Origin: Rotaria sp. Silwood1
Lineage: Eukaryota > Rotifera > Eurotatoria > Philodinida > Philodinidae
Direction of reading: 5' to 3'
Assembly (NCBI GenBank): GCA_905250075.1
Contig: CAJNOP010000018.1
Span: 558,001-622,000 of the forward strand
DNA: 64,000 nucleotides
The translations under genes and the position numbers were made by a program. This document shows positions 11,180-23,038 of the stretch, one piece after another. Every line of letters starts with the position of its first letter. Position 1 is the stretch's first letter. Under the pieces are notes generated by a model, which did not search any database, was not told the DNA's origin, and was given only the letters and a program-made list of their open reading frames with translations.

Positions 11180-11316
11180 TGAAAGTTGAATTCAATTATT
11201 GAAAATCTACTTCAATCATTCAATTATTGAACGGTTCAACTTCAACTATTCAATTATTTAACTATTCAATTATTCATTTTTTGGATAGTTGAAGTTCAAC
11301 TATTCAACTATCGTCG
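11180..11316. repeat. Degenerate TTCAACTATTCAATTATT low-complexity array
   Basis: Repeated ATTCAATTATT, TTCAACTATTCAA and GTTGAAGTTCAA words on both strands give a partly self-complementary array just before the minisatellite that borders the assembly gap. Confidence 0.65.
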
Positions 11317-11317
11317 C

Positions 11318-11530
11318 ATGATGTCTGCGTGTAAAGATATGTGAGTCTTCTATCCCCCCGAACTCACTTCGCCGCACCCACACCTGGTCTCGTGATGTGT
11401 GTGTGTAAATATGTGTAAGTCGTCTCTCCGNNNNNNNNNNNNNNNNNNNNNNNNNNNNNNNNNNNNNNNNNNNNNNNNNNNNNNNNNNNNNNNNNNNNNN
11501 NNNNNNNNNNNNNNNNNNNNNNNNNNNNNN
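11318..11530. repeat. Minisatellite units beside an assembly gap (100 N at 11431-11530)
   Basis: Two related units are seen: GATGTCTGCGTGTAAAGATA (from 11330) and GATGTGTGTGTGTAAATATG (from 11395). Each is followed by TGT(G/A)AGTC then CT-rich/CCC sequence. The spacing is about 65-70 bp. The run of N that follows is most simply explained as a tandem array that the assembly could not resolve. Confidence 0.6.
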
Positions 11531-13420
11531 AACACAGAGTCCACACCCCAGTCACAGAAATGTTTTACAACAGTAGATTTTACAGATTACAGTCCATTAA
11601 AATTATTCACATTGCATATATATAGATGATATTTAAATAATAGTATGAGGTTGTTTGCCATAGTGAATAATTTCAAAATTTAATCACAAATATTTGTTTT
11701 AAAAATTCGAAACTAATAATTTTCAAATTTTTGTGTTGTTAGGCTTCACGAAACTTTTTGGTAAACTTTTTCTTGGACGTTCTATTTGAGGAAATATAGC
11801 TCGTATGGAATTAATGGAAACCAGAAACTCTAATATCATATTCAAAGTGTAATGCAATGGCCATGAATAGACATCGACGAAAGGATATTATGGATATTAT
11901 GACACTATAGTATCATTGACAAATGCACTTTGTCTTAGCAATATGTGCCGATATCGATATCGTTCTTTATTGTTCTCGCACGTATTCGTTTCGTTCCCTT
12001 TCTCTTTTCTACACCAGCTTGTATCGTGTGTAGTTCATCAAAGATTTTATCATTATACCATTATATTGACGTTCCAAAAGCCTACACCGTATTGAAATGG
12101 CAACAAGTTACATATATCCGATATATAGGCAATAGATTGCAAGTACTATGATAAATAGGCTGAACATTTTAAAAGAGAATACTAATATTATTCTACTGAT
12201 GAAATTTGAACTAAGTTTACTCACGCGCAAATCTACTAGATATCATCTTTTCATGAAAATGTTCCCCTTTTGGAACTCAACCCCAAACAAGCATTTCTTT
12301 CAAATGTATGTATCTTGACGAGGATACGTTCACTCTGGTTCAATCTTTGAATAATTTCTAGTAGGTCTAGGATCTCTCTACGCATAAGATTTTAGTTCGA
12401 TATTCAATCGTTCAGACTCTGAGCAATTCTATGCTCATAATTCGATTAGTGAACATTAGAAAACCAAACTACAACTGACTTTCTCGCTACTGTTCATAAT
12501 CAATCGAATCGTCATAGTTTCAAACGAAAAAATAGTTTAACAATTGAAAACGTTTCATCGTCGACTTCATTGAAAATTTGAAAAAGAAAATATAAAACAA
12601 TGATTCATGAAAGAATTAAACAATAGAAACATTTCTTTAAAACACGACATATCTTCCACAACTTGTGAAAGCACAATGTATAACTTCATCCGTTCTTAGA
12701 GATATAGCAATTCAATACTAATGAAAAATAAAGAAAACTCACTCTTACATAATCGCTCCAGCAATAGACCTATTTCAGAAGATTCTAGGAGTTTTCCATG
12801 TTCGAAGTTACTGATTCCTTTTCAAAAACCATTCATACTTTTAAAATATGTTACAACAAATATTAATGTGTCATACTTTATAATAATGCGAGCAGTAGGT
12901 TGTAAGAACCAGATTTATACACAATCTTCTACACGAATTACAAGAGTCAGCAGAACAATTATGAGGTTATACATAAAAATAATAGAACAATTCTTCTGGT
13001 AGTTTTGGCCGTAAGTTTGTAGTTACCATCAATTTCGAAATATTTCCATCACGGTTTGTCTTTCAAAGAAACTGTCGAATATTATTGCTTTTTTACTACT
13101 ACAATAAAATGAATCGACTAACGCCCTCTTCCTAATCCTCTATAGCCTTCGTCTATATGTTGTCACTTTCTTGGACCAATCTGCGTTCGGCTTACGTTGT
13201 TGATGTTTTTTAGCATGGCTTCTGTGAGATATTAATTTTATAAATGATTTTAATCAATTAATATTTAGTAATGGTTAATTTTCAAATTTGAAATTATGTG
13301 TATTATTCATTTTCTTATTTACGTATTTATGAATTCCACTGTCTTTGACAGATTATGCTATTAATTTTCTTTAAATTATACATTACAATATTCTCTATAT
13401 TACCATTATCATTCAATATT
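11531..13420. other. Intergenic upstream of the LysM gene
   Basis: About 1.9 kb of AT-rich sequence. Open frames at 11945-12151 and 12721-13002 (+) lack splice context or domain resemblance and are probably chance. The promoter of the LysM gene should lie in the right part, but I see no motif to mark it. Confidence 0.45.
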
Positions 13421-14692
13421 ATGAATATATTAAAAGAATCTCTATTTTCTTCTGCAAATTCGAATTCTAAAACAAAAATTAGACGAACACGACAAAATCA
13501 TTCAAAAACTCATAACTCTCAACAAGAAAGTATTGCCTTATCTCAACCACTTTTATCTGCATCTGAAATAGATAATCATAGTATTGAATTAGGAACGATT
13601 GATTCAGACGATGATGATGATAAAACAAGTTTAAATACTCGACATATTATCCGTTCACGTAATACAAAACAACAACCAATATCAGTAGCACATGGTGGTG
13701 GTTCAATTGTTATTGTTGAAAAACCTATACGACCACAAGAAACTATTCAAGCATTTGCTATTCGATATCGAGTACCCGTATGTTTCATAATCTTATTTTT
13801 TGAAGGTGTCTGAAGTGTAAAATTAAAGTAGAATTTTTTTTTCTCGTTTCTTTTTATGTGCTTAGATAGAGAGTATGACGAGCTAGTTAAGAATATGTGT
13901 TTTCAATTTTTTAGAATGATATTGTTAGAGGAGAGTTCGATTTTTTCATTTTCTTTAACTTTCAAAACTGCTGTGTTTCAGATCTAGTGTGAAAAAGTGA
14001 ATCTAGAAAAGTTATTTATAATTGACCTTCCTAGATTCAGTTTTTCACGTTAAATCTGAAACAAAACAATTTTGAAATTTAGAGCAAATGAAAAAATTGA
14101 AAGCTCATATATTCTTGATCAGTTCATCACACTCTATCTAACTATATACAAGAAAAAGAAAAAAAAACCTTCTGCTTTAATTTTGCATTTTTGGCATTTA
14201 ACTAAAAATGAAGATTATTCTCTGTTTTTGTCTTCTTAGGTATCTCAGTTAAAACGTTTAAATAATTTACAAAATGATCAAGATTTTTATGCCCTTACGT
14301 ATTGTCGAGTACCTGTACGTCGTTTTGGTTTACTTCATGAATCATCATCGTCATCAGCATCAATAGTTGTTAATTTAAATGATCAATCAATAACAAATAC
14401 ATCATTATCAATACCACATTCATCTCAAGAAAATCATCATGCTTTTTTAACTGCAATGGATAAGGACTTAGCATCAATGCGTACTAAAGTTGAACAGTTA
14501 ATTGAAACACCAACAACAGCATTAATACCTGATCAACCCACAACGAAAATGATGATACGAACGACAACAAAACCTATTAGTGAATTGAATTGTGATGGTG
14601 CCGATTGTGGCTGTAAATTTTGGCATATTGTTACAGTTATTATTCTTATTGCGCTTCTTATTCCACTTATTTATATTTATGTTTATATTTAA
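13421..14692 (+). CDS. LysM-domain single-pass membrane protein, LYSMD3/4 family
   Basis: Two exons, 13421-13777 and 14240-14692, give about 269 residues. The split LysM domain spans the junction: I-R-P-Q-E-T-I-Q-A-F-A-I-R-Y-R-V-P joined to V-S-Q-L-K-R-L-N-N-L-Q-N-D-Q-D-F, then Y-C-R-V-P-V at its end. The family is typically a short cytosolic LysM protein with a C-terminal membrane anchor. Here the anchor is the last 25 residues (H-I-V-T-V-I-I-L-I-A-L-L-I-P-L-I-Y), after a Cys-rich patch (D-G-A-D-C-G-C). The N-terminal half is Ser/Asn-rich with an acidic D-S-D-D-D-D-D run. I chose the Met at 13421; the in-frame Met at 13355 would add a hydrophobic leader atypical for the family. The 462-bp intron contains a MITE. 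Confidence 0.85.
13863..14150. mobile_element. 288-bp MITE (Tc1/mariner-like) in the LysM gene intron
   Basis: The ends are inverted: TAGATAGAGAGTATGACGAG on the left, and TAGATAGAGTGTGATGAACT as reverse complement of the right. The match continues inwards through AAGAATAT, TTTTTTCATTT and TTTCAGAT blocks to a centre near 14005. Both ends carry a terminal TA, as a TA target duplication would give. No ORF. Confidence 0.7.
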
Positions 14693-16337
14693 TATCTACC
14701 TAATACAACAGAACATTTTCCATAATTGATTTATTTAATTTTTGTTATTAATATGTGATGTGTTTTCTTTTCTGTTTCAATTTTACGTGATTTTTGCATC
14801 TGTTATTCATTCATAGAAATGTTAATGATAAAAAAAAAGAACTGATTAGTTATCTATGAATTTGAAATGATATTAAAAAACGGTTCATTTCTTCTTTCAA
14901 CATTTGGATTCAGATCTTCAAATAAAAGTTTAGATTTGAATATCTCTTCTTTAGTTACTCTTTCATTGATAAATAAGAATAATTTTGAGAGATTAGTCAT
15001 GATCTCGATAATATCAATTTATAATCTCTTGTCGATAAATGATTTGTCTTGATTTTTATAACATGTGAAAGAAATTAGTTTAAAAATATATTTATTCTCA
15101 TGAATATTTTCTTCTATAGAAGATAAGTCATAAATGAACTATACGAACATTTTTGTTCAATCAAACATGTTGATTTTATTCTTTTAGTGATACAGACCTA
15201 GTTGAAATTATTTTATAGAGACAATATAAGTAAATACTTTTCATTAATAGTTTTTAGTAGTCTCCGACCAAGACAACATAATAGATGTGACTCATGAATG
15301 AAGTTGGTATTTTGCCAATATATAGGTCTCGTGGATCATAAAATGTCCTGAAAGTTTTAGCCTAAATGTATGTACTGTTTCTAAGATATCAAATGTTGAA
15401 AACACTGGACTTACATACCTTTAGTTGTGACATATGATTGTTTTTTTTTGGATATTCAATATCTCAAGAGCAACACATCTTCCATGCCATGTTTCACAAA
15501 TACTTTGTCAGAAATGAAAAAATTCAATAAAATTGTAATAACCTTGGAAGAAGAATCTCGTAAGGCTAAATCTTTTAAACTTCTACTAGTCTCATTAGGA
15601 CCTACTTATAGGCAAAATATTATTCTGAATGACGAATCACATGTGACGAGGCTCCCTCGTAATACTAGAACAAGAAAAAATAAGTAGTCATAATTATATC
15701 ACTATCAATGTACATAGAGCTGCACTTTACAACCAGCTACTAAAAATGTTTCAATTCGTGTCTAATAATTCAAATGTATCCTAGTAGTGTTTCATGCTTA
15801 AAAAATTGGAAATATTGTAACGCTTGACTATCAAACTAACCAGTTCGAAAAGTTTATGAATAACTGTGGAGATTTTAACTTTTACAATCTTTTCTCTTTT
15901 TGTCTTATGCTTTCCATATCACAGAATTATTATATGATAGCATTGCATATGAAGTAAAAACGAAAGAATCGTAGATGTAAAGGTTTATGAATATTCATAA
16001 GCTGTCTGGAGTATGAATGAAGAGAAAATCCATGTTCTCGTTAATCGAAAGTTGATGCTGTGCAGATAGAAAGAAAAACTCAGCAAGAAAACCACACTTT
16101 TTTCTTTGATTGCTTTATGAGTTTAGAAGTTATATGTATATTTTCTTAGACAATTTTGCTAATCTATAGTGGTGTAATTTTTAGAATAAGTAATCATAAA
16201 GATGTATTTATGGAATAAATATGAAATCAATGAACAATGACAAAAAGAAATAATAAAAAAATAATAAGGTGTATTATTTACGTTATTTAGAAAGATATGC
16301 GAAAAAAATTCATAAAGAATGTTTTTTATAACAATTA
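14693..16337. other. Intergenic, no supported gene
   Basis: About 1.6 kb. The open frame at 15427-15687 (+) has a Lys-rich stretch but no recognisable domain and no splice signals. I treat it as chance or an old relic. The rest is AT-rich unique sequence. Confidence 0.4.
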
Positions 16338-16703
16338 TTAATATCCATAGAACCCAAAACCATAACCATAAGGGTTATATGCATAAGGCATGCCATAGCC
16401 ATACATTCCAGGATAACCGTACATAACATCAGGAGGACGACCAATAATATTATCACGATTAAAGTCAATATGTGTTGCTCTTTCTAATCGACTCATAAAG
16501 CCTTTATCAAAAATAAAGAAAACAACAGTATTAAAAAATAGAAAACGTATTTGAAAGTTTATACCTTGTCCTCCAATATATCCATCACCATTCAAATCGA
16601 AACCTAAATTACGTTCAAGACGATTTACGAAAAAATCTATTCAAAAAAAAAAAACAAACAAAATATGAATAAATGAAAAGAGATTTATAAATGACTTACT
16701 CAT
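16338..16703 (-). CDS. Small EF-hand-like protein with Gly/Tyr-rich tail
   Basis: Three exons on the minus strand (16700-16703, 16565-16636, 16338-16501) join in frame into 79 residues. Exon 1 is only ATG plus one base, and both introns are 63 bp. Two repeats of the pattern (N/S)-R-L-E-R followed by an acidic loop are seen. Loop 1 is D-L-N-G-D-G-Y-I-G-G-Q-G and loop 2 is D-F-N-R-D-N-I-I-G-R-P-P. Both have the D-x-N/D-x-D spacing of an EF-hand calcium loop but lack the usual Glu at position 12. The last 28 residues are almost entirely Gly, Tyr, Pro and Met (M-Y-G-Y-P-G-M-Y-G-Y-G). There is no signal peptide or membrane segment. It may be a calcium-responsive, low-complexity binding protein. 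I do not know a named family that matches. Confidence 0.75.
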
Positions 16704-17106
16704 TTTTATATTTGTTCACTAATCAATGTAGAAAATATAAAATATAATATGTGATAATTTTTTGCATTAGTTTGAAGCATTATTTATATGATAGTGTGAC
16801 CCTGTATAACGAAAATAGCTTTGTTTATTTGACGTAATGATGACGTATTTCGAATGACGTAGAAGGTCGTTAATTACTCATGGTCGGTACAGGCGTATAA
16901 GTAATATGAATATATGATATATTTAGGTATACTCTATTTTCCTTGAAAAAAAAAAGAAGCATTACTCATTTGAAAATTAAGATATTTTTCTTTATTCGTT
17001 TTAGCAAAATGACATACATCATCAAATGATATTTTATTCAATAATCAATTTAATAAATTTTTATAAAAATAACAAAGATTGCATTTTAGTTAGATCGATG
17101 TGAATT

Positions 17107-17359
17107 CAGGGGTGTCTCGACCAGCGGGCGGGGGGGGGGGTGGGAGGGTGAGCCCCCAATGTTGAAAAATTTTCTTTTTCCCCAGCAAAATTTCAACATT
17201 TTTTCGGTTTTTTTGCTCATTAGCTCTCAAAAAAACCTCCCCCCCCCCCCCCCCCCAAAAAAAAAATCAGGTCTCTTTTAGAAAAAATTTTTTAATCGGT
17301 TTTGTAGATAATCGCTGCTCTCCTCCACCCCCAATCTTGGCAACCTCGGGACACCCCTG
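17107..17359. mobile_element. hAT MITE, 253 bp, with perfect 8-bp target duplication
   Basis: The element starts CAGGGGTGTC and ends GACACCCCTG, a perfect 10-bp inverted repeat. It is flanked directly by TGTGAATT at 17099-17106 and 17360-17367. Inside it has a G-run near 17130, a C-run followed by an A-run near 17240, and no ORF. The terminus, size and 8-bp duplication fit the hAT superfamily. The unbroken duplication suggests a fairly recent insertion. Confidence 0.92.
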
Positions 17360-17367
17360 TGTGAATT

Positions 17368-20300
17368 AATAAAATAAATAAGCGATAATAGCTGACAAAT
17401 CATTTTTGTTGAATTAATAGTCTAAATGCACTGTTTTAACATGATACATTTCTGTTTATTTGATATTCATCAATTACAAATATGAAAAATGAAGCTCAAT
17501 AAGTCAAAAAAACAAACTTAGTTCCGTTATTGGATTGATATACTTATTATTCTTTGACAGAATAATAAACAAGAGAATTAATATGAATTTATTTTAATTT
17601 TTAGAAAAATTACTGGGTATTATAAAAGTAGACATGCTTAAAATACGCAAAAAAAATATTTTCGATAACAATATATGTGTTGTCGATAAGTTGACATGAA
17701 TAGATAATTACATATTGTTTCCGGTTGACGGATGTCTATTTTTTGACATCAATTCAAATATTAGAAAAAAAGAAAAAAAATAATTATATATAATAAGATT
17801 TATGAGGCATTAGCAAGCTTACACACATATAAAATAATACACATATTCAATGCAAGTTCAATGATTCCGACATTCCTATCCTTGAATTTCCGGCATATTC
17901 TCGCCGGAAAGATGCTGTTTCCAATAGAAAAATTCGAAAGAATGGTAGGAACTTAGAAGCAGAAATCCGGTCGCCGAGTTCTTTCTGTTCCGGTCGTAAC
18001 CGGGTAGAGATAGTCACCGAATTCCTACATCGAAGTTAAAACTTTTTTTTGAGTTTTCCTAGTCGAACAACACTATTACATATTGACCTGAAATGTAAAA
18101 TCTACAATTTTCAAGATTAATATTGATGAGTTTAAAAGTAAAATTATCGATTTTCAATAATATGATTTATTATAAATATAAAATTTATTGTTATTTATTT
18201 GCATTGCTATCATTCTATGATGTATTAATCTTATATAAATAATATTGTCAAGTATTGATGAATCAACATAGAAATATGTATCTGATTGATATTTCTTTAA
18301 CTTTGTATTTTCATCATTGTTAATTTTTTTTCTTTTTGTTAAATTCATGACAATACACTATTCAATAAATCTTGAATACACAATTTATATTCTTTGAGAA
18401 TGTAATTGAATAGATGACAATACAATATACAATACAAATGTGAATTATACTTTTTTTCAATTTCTTTCACATGGACATCTTTCTTTTTATGTCAACACTG
18501 CAAATAGTTTATCATGAGATGAAAACTATATCCCTAATGAAAGTACTCATCAAGCGTGCATGGCTTGCCAGCAGGAGTGCTCAAATTACTTGCATCAGCA
18601 CTTGAACGATTTTATATGCATGAATACTATTCGCGTACTCGGATGAGTCTTTCTCTAGAGATATTCTCGTTGGCAACGATGTGACTTGTCAATGTAATAC
18701 TTATATTCGTTTTTCGCTGAATATTTAGCAAAACATTTATATTCTTGTATATACAAAAATAGATTGAAGCTATTTAATTAAGAAAAATGACATAATATAG
18801 CGTAAAATGGAAAGAAACTATTTTTAGTTTATCTTTTATTCTTAGCCGATGAATCATTTATATGATTTTGTTCAAGTTTGACATTCAAAGAAAAACTAAT
18901 ATATACATTTTTCATTTAATGAAGTGTTAATTCATCAAGTGAGAGCAAATGTTTGTTTACATATGTCAACAGACATTTGTTGAAATTTAATTTTCTAAAT
19001 GGAAATAAAAAGTTCCATATTAAGAAACTGATGTTCGGGCTAACTGTAGAATACCATGAAGCAAAAGGAACTCACAAGTATTATTACAAGCCGATTACGA
19101 TTTAAAATCATCAAGACACATAGACAATATTATAGACACATCATTTTTTTTTGATAATTACTAAAAAAACCTACAGATAGTTATAAACATAAAAATGTCT
19201 ATTTGATTGTTTTTGCGCAATGAATCGATATAGCATGTTTATTGATAATGAGACTTTTGTGTTTCACAAAATATTCGATTATACATTGTTTCTTTTCTTA
19301 TATGATTATGTGTTTCAATATACTCTTGCGTTATGAGACAGAGACGAAGAAATCGTTATCATTCATGTAGAAATTTTGATGTCTTAAAAGACCAAAGAAA
19401 AGAATAAAGTTAAAAAAAACATTCATTAAATACACAATAGATATAGAATTGTAGAATAGAAATTATTAATAATTATACGGAACTAATATTGATCAGAGAT
19501 GTTCTGAGGTCTTAAGGACCGGGAGGAAGGAAGTGATGACTCAAGGAACTGATTGGAAAAATTTTGCTTAAATTGACCGAATTTCGGATGAAATTGAGTA
19601 TTTTTTTTTACAATTGGTGAACCAAAAAAAAAAACAAATAAAGCGCTGGAGAAAATGTATGAAGATTAGAGGTGAGCCTGCGAGCTCAAGACACAGCTGA
19701 TGATCATGCAACTGTACTGTGTCCTGTGAGTGAGAGTATTCATGAAGCAATTAGTATTATATGTAAAATGATCAACTGTCATACTTAGATTTCAGTACGG
19801 ATACTACAGATGAGTACTTTCATCAGGATAAATATCACGTAAACTGTGTTAATATTGATTAACTCAATATAAACTTGAAAATATAAGACCAAGAAAAAAT
19901 GTTTTCTCTTAAATAATAAGTAGACCTAAACTATTTTTCATAATGAATTGAATATATTTGACAATATTTGAATTTTTAGTTAGAATATAAAGACTATCAT
20001 TATTTTGTATGAATTATTGCACTAAATTATTTCTAAAAATCAAATTTTTCTTTTGAATTAAATGTAATTGAATTTTTATTGTATGTTTGATCATAAGTTA
20101 ATAATAATGATAGTTTTTTTTTTGTTCTAAAATAGAGTTTCATCAATGTTGAACTAATAAATTAAAACGATTAACAAAACTGATAATTATATGTCGTTCA
20201 ATCAATATACAAAGTTTTTGTCTTCGAATGTGACATAATCCAATGAGTTCATAAGAAGAATAATGGATTTTTTTTTGTATTTAAGAAATAGAAATTGGAT

Positions 20301-21118
20301 TAGCAAGGAAATGCACTAACAAACGAAACGATTAATCAAATAGAAGGAAATGAGTGCAAACCATCTTTTTCTATTTCTATTATTAAAGAAAAGACTAACG
20401 TTTTATGGAATGGTTTTAACAAATTATTATGAGATGCATTATCAACAAAGGAATATTTCATTTTTCTAAAAAATGATACATGGATTAGAAGTGGTTTCCG
20501 ATAACACTTAAGTAAAAAAAACGCTTTGTTCTTCCGTCTTTCTTTTTTAATAAGTATCTTGCATTCGGTCAACTTTTGTTTCAATACTAAGAAACCCTTA
20601 TGAAAAAAACAACATCTAAAAATAAACATAATGAATATGCTAGCATCTACAAGAAGTAATTCGGAAGCAAACGCCTACGCTACTTCTACAATCGACACTT
20701 CATCATAAATAATAAAAGTAAATTACGACTTATAATTTTTGAAGAGAGGAGGATACATTTTTAGTTGGATCGTACACTATCACCCCCGTGCAATGTCGAG
20801 GAATCTAATATAACTCGAAAAATAAATTTTTCTCTTGAGAAAAGATAAGTTACAATATATATTTGCATTTATTACGAAACATCAGACATAGGAACACCGA
20901 TAACTCAATGATAGATGTTTAAAAATAAGATCCTTTACAATATCATTAATGTTAATTTATGATGTACAAATATTATTTTATGGAAGAAATTAATGAAATT
21001 TATTCAAGAATATATTTATTAAATAAATAAGCCATATATATATTGAATTTTTTTACATTTAGACATATATTGACGAACAAAGTTTATCACAGAAAACAAA
21101 AGGATACATAAAGCAAAT
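17368..21118. other. Intergenic, about 3.7 kb, no supported gene
   Basis: AT-rich. A GC-richer patch at about 17870-18015 (CCGG/GCCGG words) stands out but does not code. Minus-strand frames at 18154-18348, 19568-19750 and 20336-20629 are Lys/Phe-rich chance frames without splice signals. Confidence 0.5.
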
Positions 21119-23038
21119 TTACAATAATAAAAAATGTCTTGAAAGATTTTCTCTATGTTTATTAAGAATTAGATTTTTATTATTCATATGTCTTTTTTGT
21201 GTTCGTGCTGCTGGTTGTCTACGATCATTGTGACGTCTAAAATAAATATAAAATATAAATATAGTTGAGCAAAAAGAATCTATTTATATACCGAAATAGA
21301 GTACTACTCAATGTCAAACATATGATAGGATTTGAACAACTATTTAAATTAAATAAAAGACTAAAAATAGTCATAAGCCAATTCATTGTTTTTTGTGATA
21401 AAAATTTTCCATTTAAAGCCATTATTATTGATCCAATATAAAATGGTGTTGAACAAAGTATATAAGCAAGAACAACAATAAATGTTAATTTAATTGTTTT
21501 AAGACGTGCACGTGATAAAAATTGACTTGCACCATAACGTTGTTTTATTTGTTGTCCATCTAAACTATTTGAACTTGGATGTTTTGATAATGTTAATGAT
21601 GGACGTCTTAAGCGAAATATAACTGGATACATAATTGGTGAAGATTTATTCATAAATGTTACTGTTGCTATACTTGAACATTCAATTGATGGATAATGAA
21701 TCTGTCCATGATTTTTTAGAATAGATTTTGTATTTCGATCTAATGTTGTTGTCGATGCTGATGAATTACTTGAAGCTTTTGTTACAATAATTGATGGTAA
21801 ATTTGGTGTATTTGTTATTTTTATATTTTGAGATGATTGATACATGGAAAAATTTCGATTTACAATAAAATAAACTGAACCATAGCAATAAATTAATACA
21901 CATACAGGTAAAAAGAATTGAACAACAATTGTCCATAGAATATAAATTAATTCCCATCTACCATCATGTCCTAAAAATCTGGCCACACATATTTTTATTT
22001 CATGAGTTGGATTACGTTCCAAACGAAATATAAATAATTGTGGTGATGCAAGAAGAATACTTAAACACCATACAGCTATCATATGAAAAAGACCTGCACG
22101 TGGTGTCCATGTATATGTTGTTAATGGATGAACAATTGCTTGATAACGATCAATTGTCATAACAACAAGACTAAAATAAAACAATAATTCTTTAAATTTT
22201 TTTAACAAACGAATTATTTAGTAATTATAACTTGTTATAGATAACTCATTTCACGCATGAAATGTAATTATGAATATTTTTGTTTAAATCTACATTCGAA
22301 TAGATGACAATAAATCATAATTATTTTAATCTATACTATGAACATATAATTTATCCAATCAATAATGATTTATAATTGTAAGAAATTTATTTAATTCTTA
22401 GATTTCATTCATGTTTTTATTCCAATTACATTGAATTCAATTTAATAGAACTATATTGAAATTTGAATTATTTATTCAATTAATATTATTTCTTCTCTTT
22501 GAAAAAGCAAGATCTTTGAAGGTGTATTTATAATACATTCAAATAGCATGATCTTTTTATTTTTATTTCTTTTTACTTATGTTAGACTAAACATGATTTA
22601 AAATGAATGATAAGTTTCGAACAAGGTTCACTTTGAAGTATATTTAGAGACGCAATACACTTACGTATATACGGAAATATATGTTGATGTTAACATAAGA
22701 AAAGCCATTAGTCGACAAACAAAATCTCCACCAAAAAATGTCGATGTTGATTTCCATATAAACATTGGTAAAACACTAAAAAATGCAACTAATAAATCAG
22801 CTATTGTAAGATGAAGTATAAAGAAAGCCATTCGTGTTGTTCGTTTATGTCTTGTTGTTAACATAACAATTAATACCAAAATATTACCAATTAATGCTAA
22901 GATAAATATAGTTGCTAAAACAATTTGTTCAACTAATCTTAATTGATGATCAAAACGTGCCAATATAAGAGAACTATTGCTTGTTGTTGTTATATTCATC
23001 ATAATGAAATAGAAATAGTCGTTGAGAGAACTAAACAA
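21119..23038 (-). CDS. Rhodopsin-family neuropeptide GPCR (vasopressin/GnRH/CCAP-receptor-like)
   Basis: Three exons on the minus strand (22665-23038, 21292-22170, 21119-21236; introns 494 and 55 bp) join in frame into about 456 residues. The extracellular N-terminus is short with N-glycosylation sequons (N-I-T, N-S-S). Helix landmarks are G-N-I-L-V in TM1, L-T-I-A-D-L-L-V in TM2, W-K before the TM3 Cys (V-C-R-L), and M-T-I-D-R-Y at the end of TM3. Intracellular loop 3 is long and Ser/Thr-rich. R-L-K-T-I-K-L-T-F leads into TM6, and L-N-S-C-S-N-P-I-I-C is in TM7. W-K-S-T before TM3, the T-I-K-L-T-F motif and N-S-C-S-N-P point to the vasopressin/oxytocin, GnRH/corazonin and CCAP/NPS receptor group. 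The exact ligand cannot be told. The TM7 N-P-x-x-Y motif has Cys for Tyr. The start could also be the Met-Met pair 12 codons in. Confidence 0.85.

Noticed and set aside
11350-11629. Open frames crossing the N run
   Set aside because: They exist only because the unknown bases contain no stop codons.
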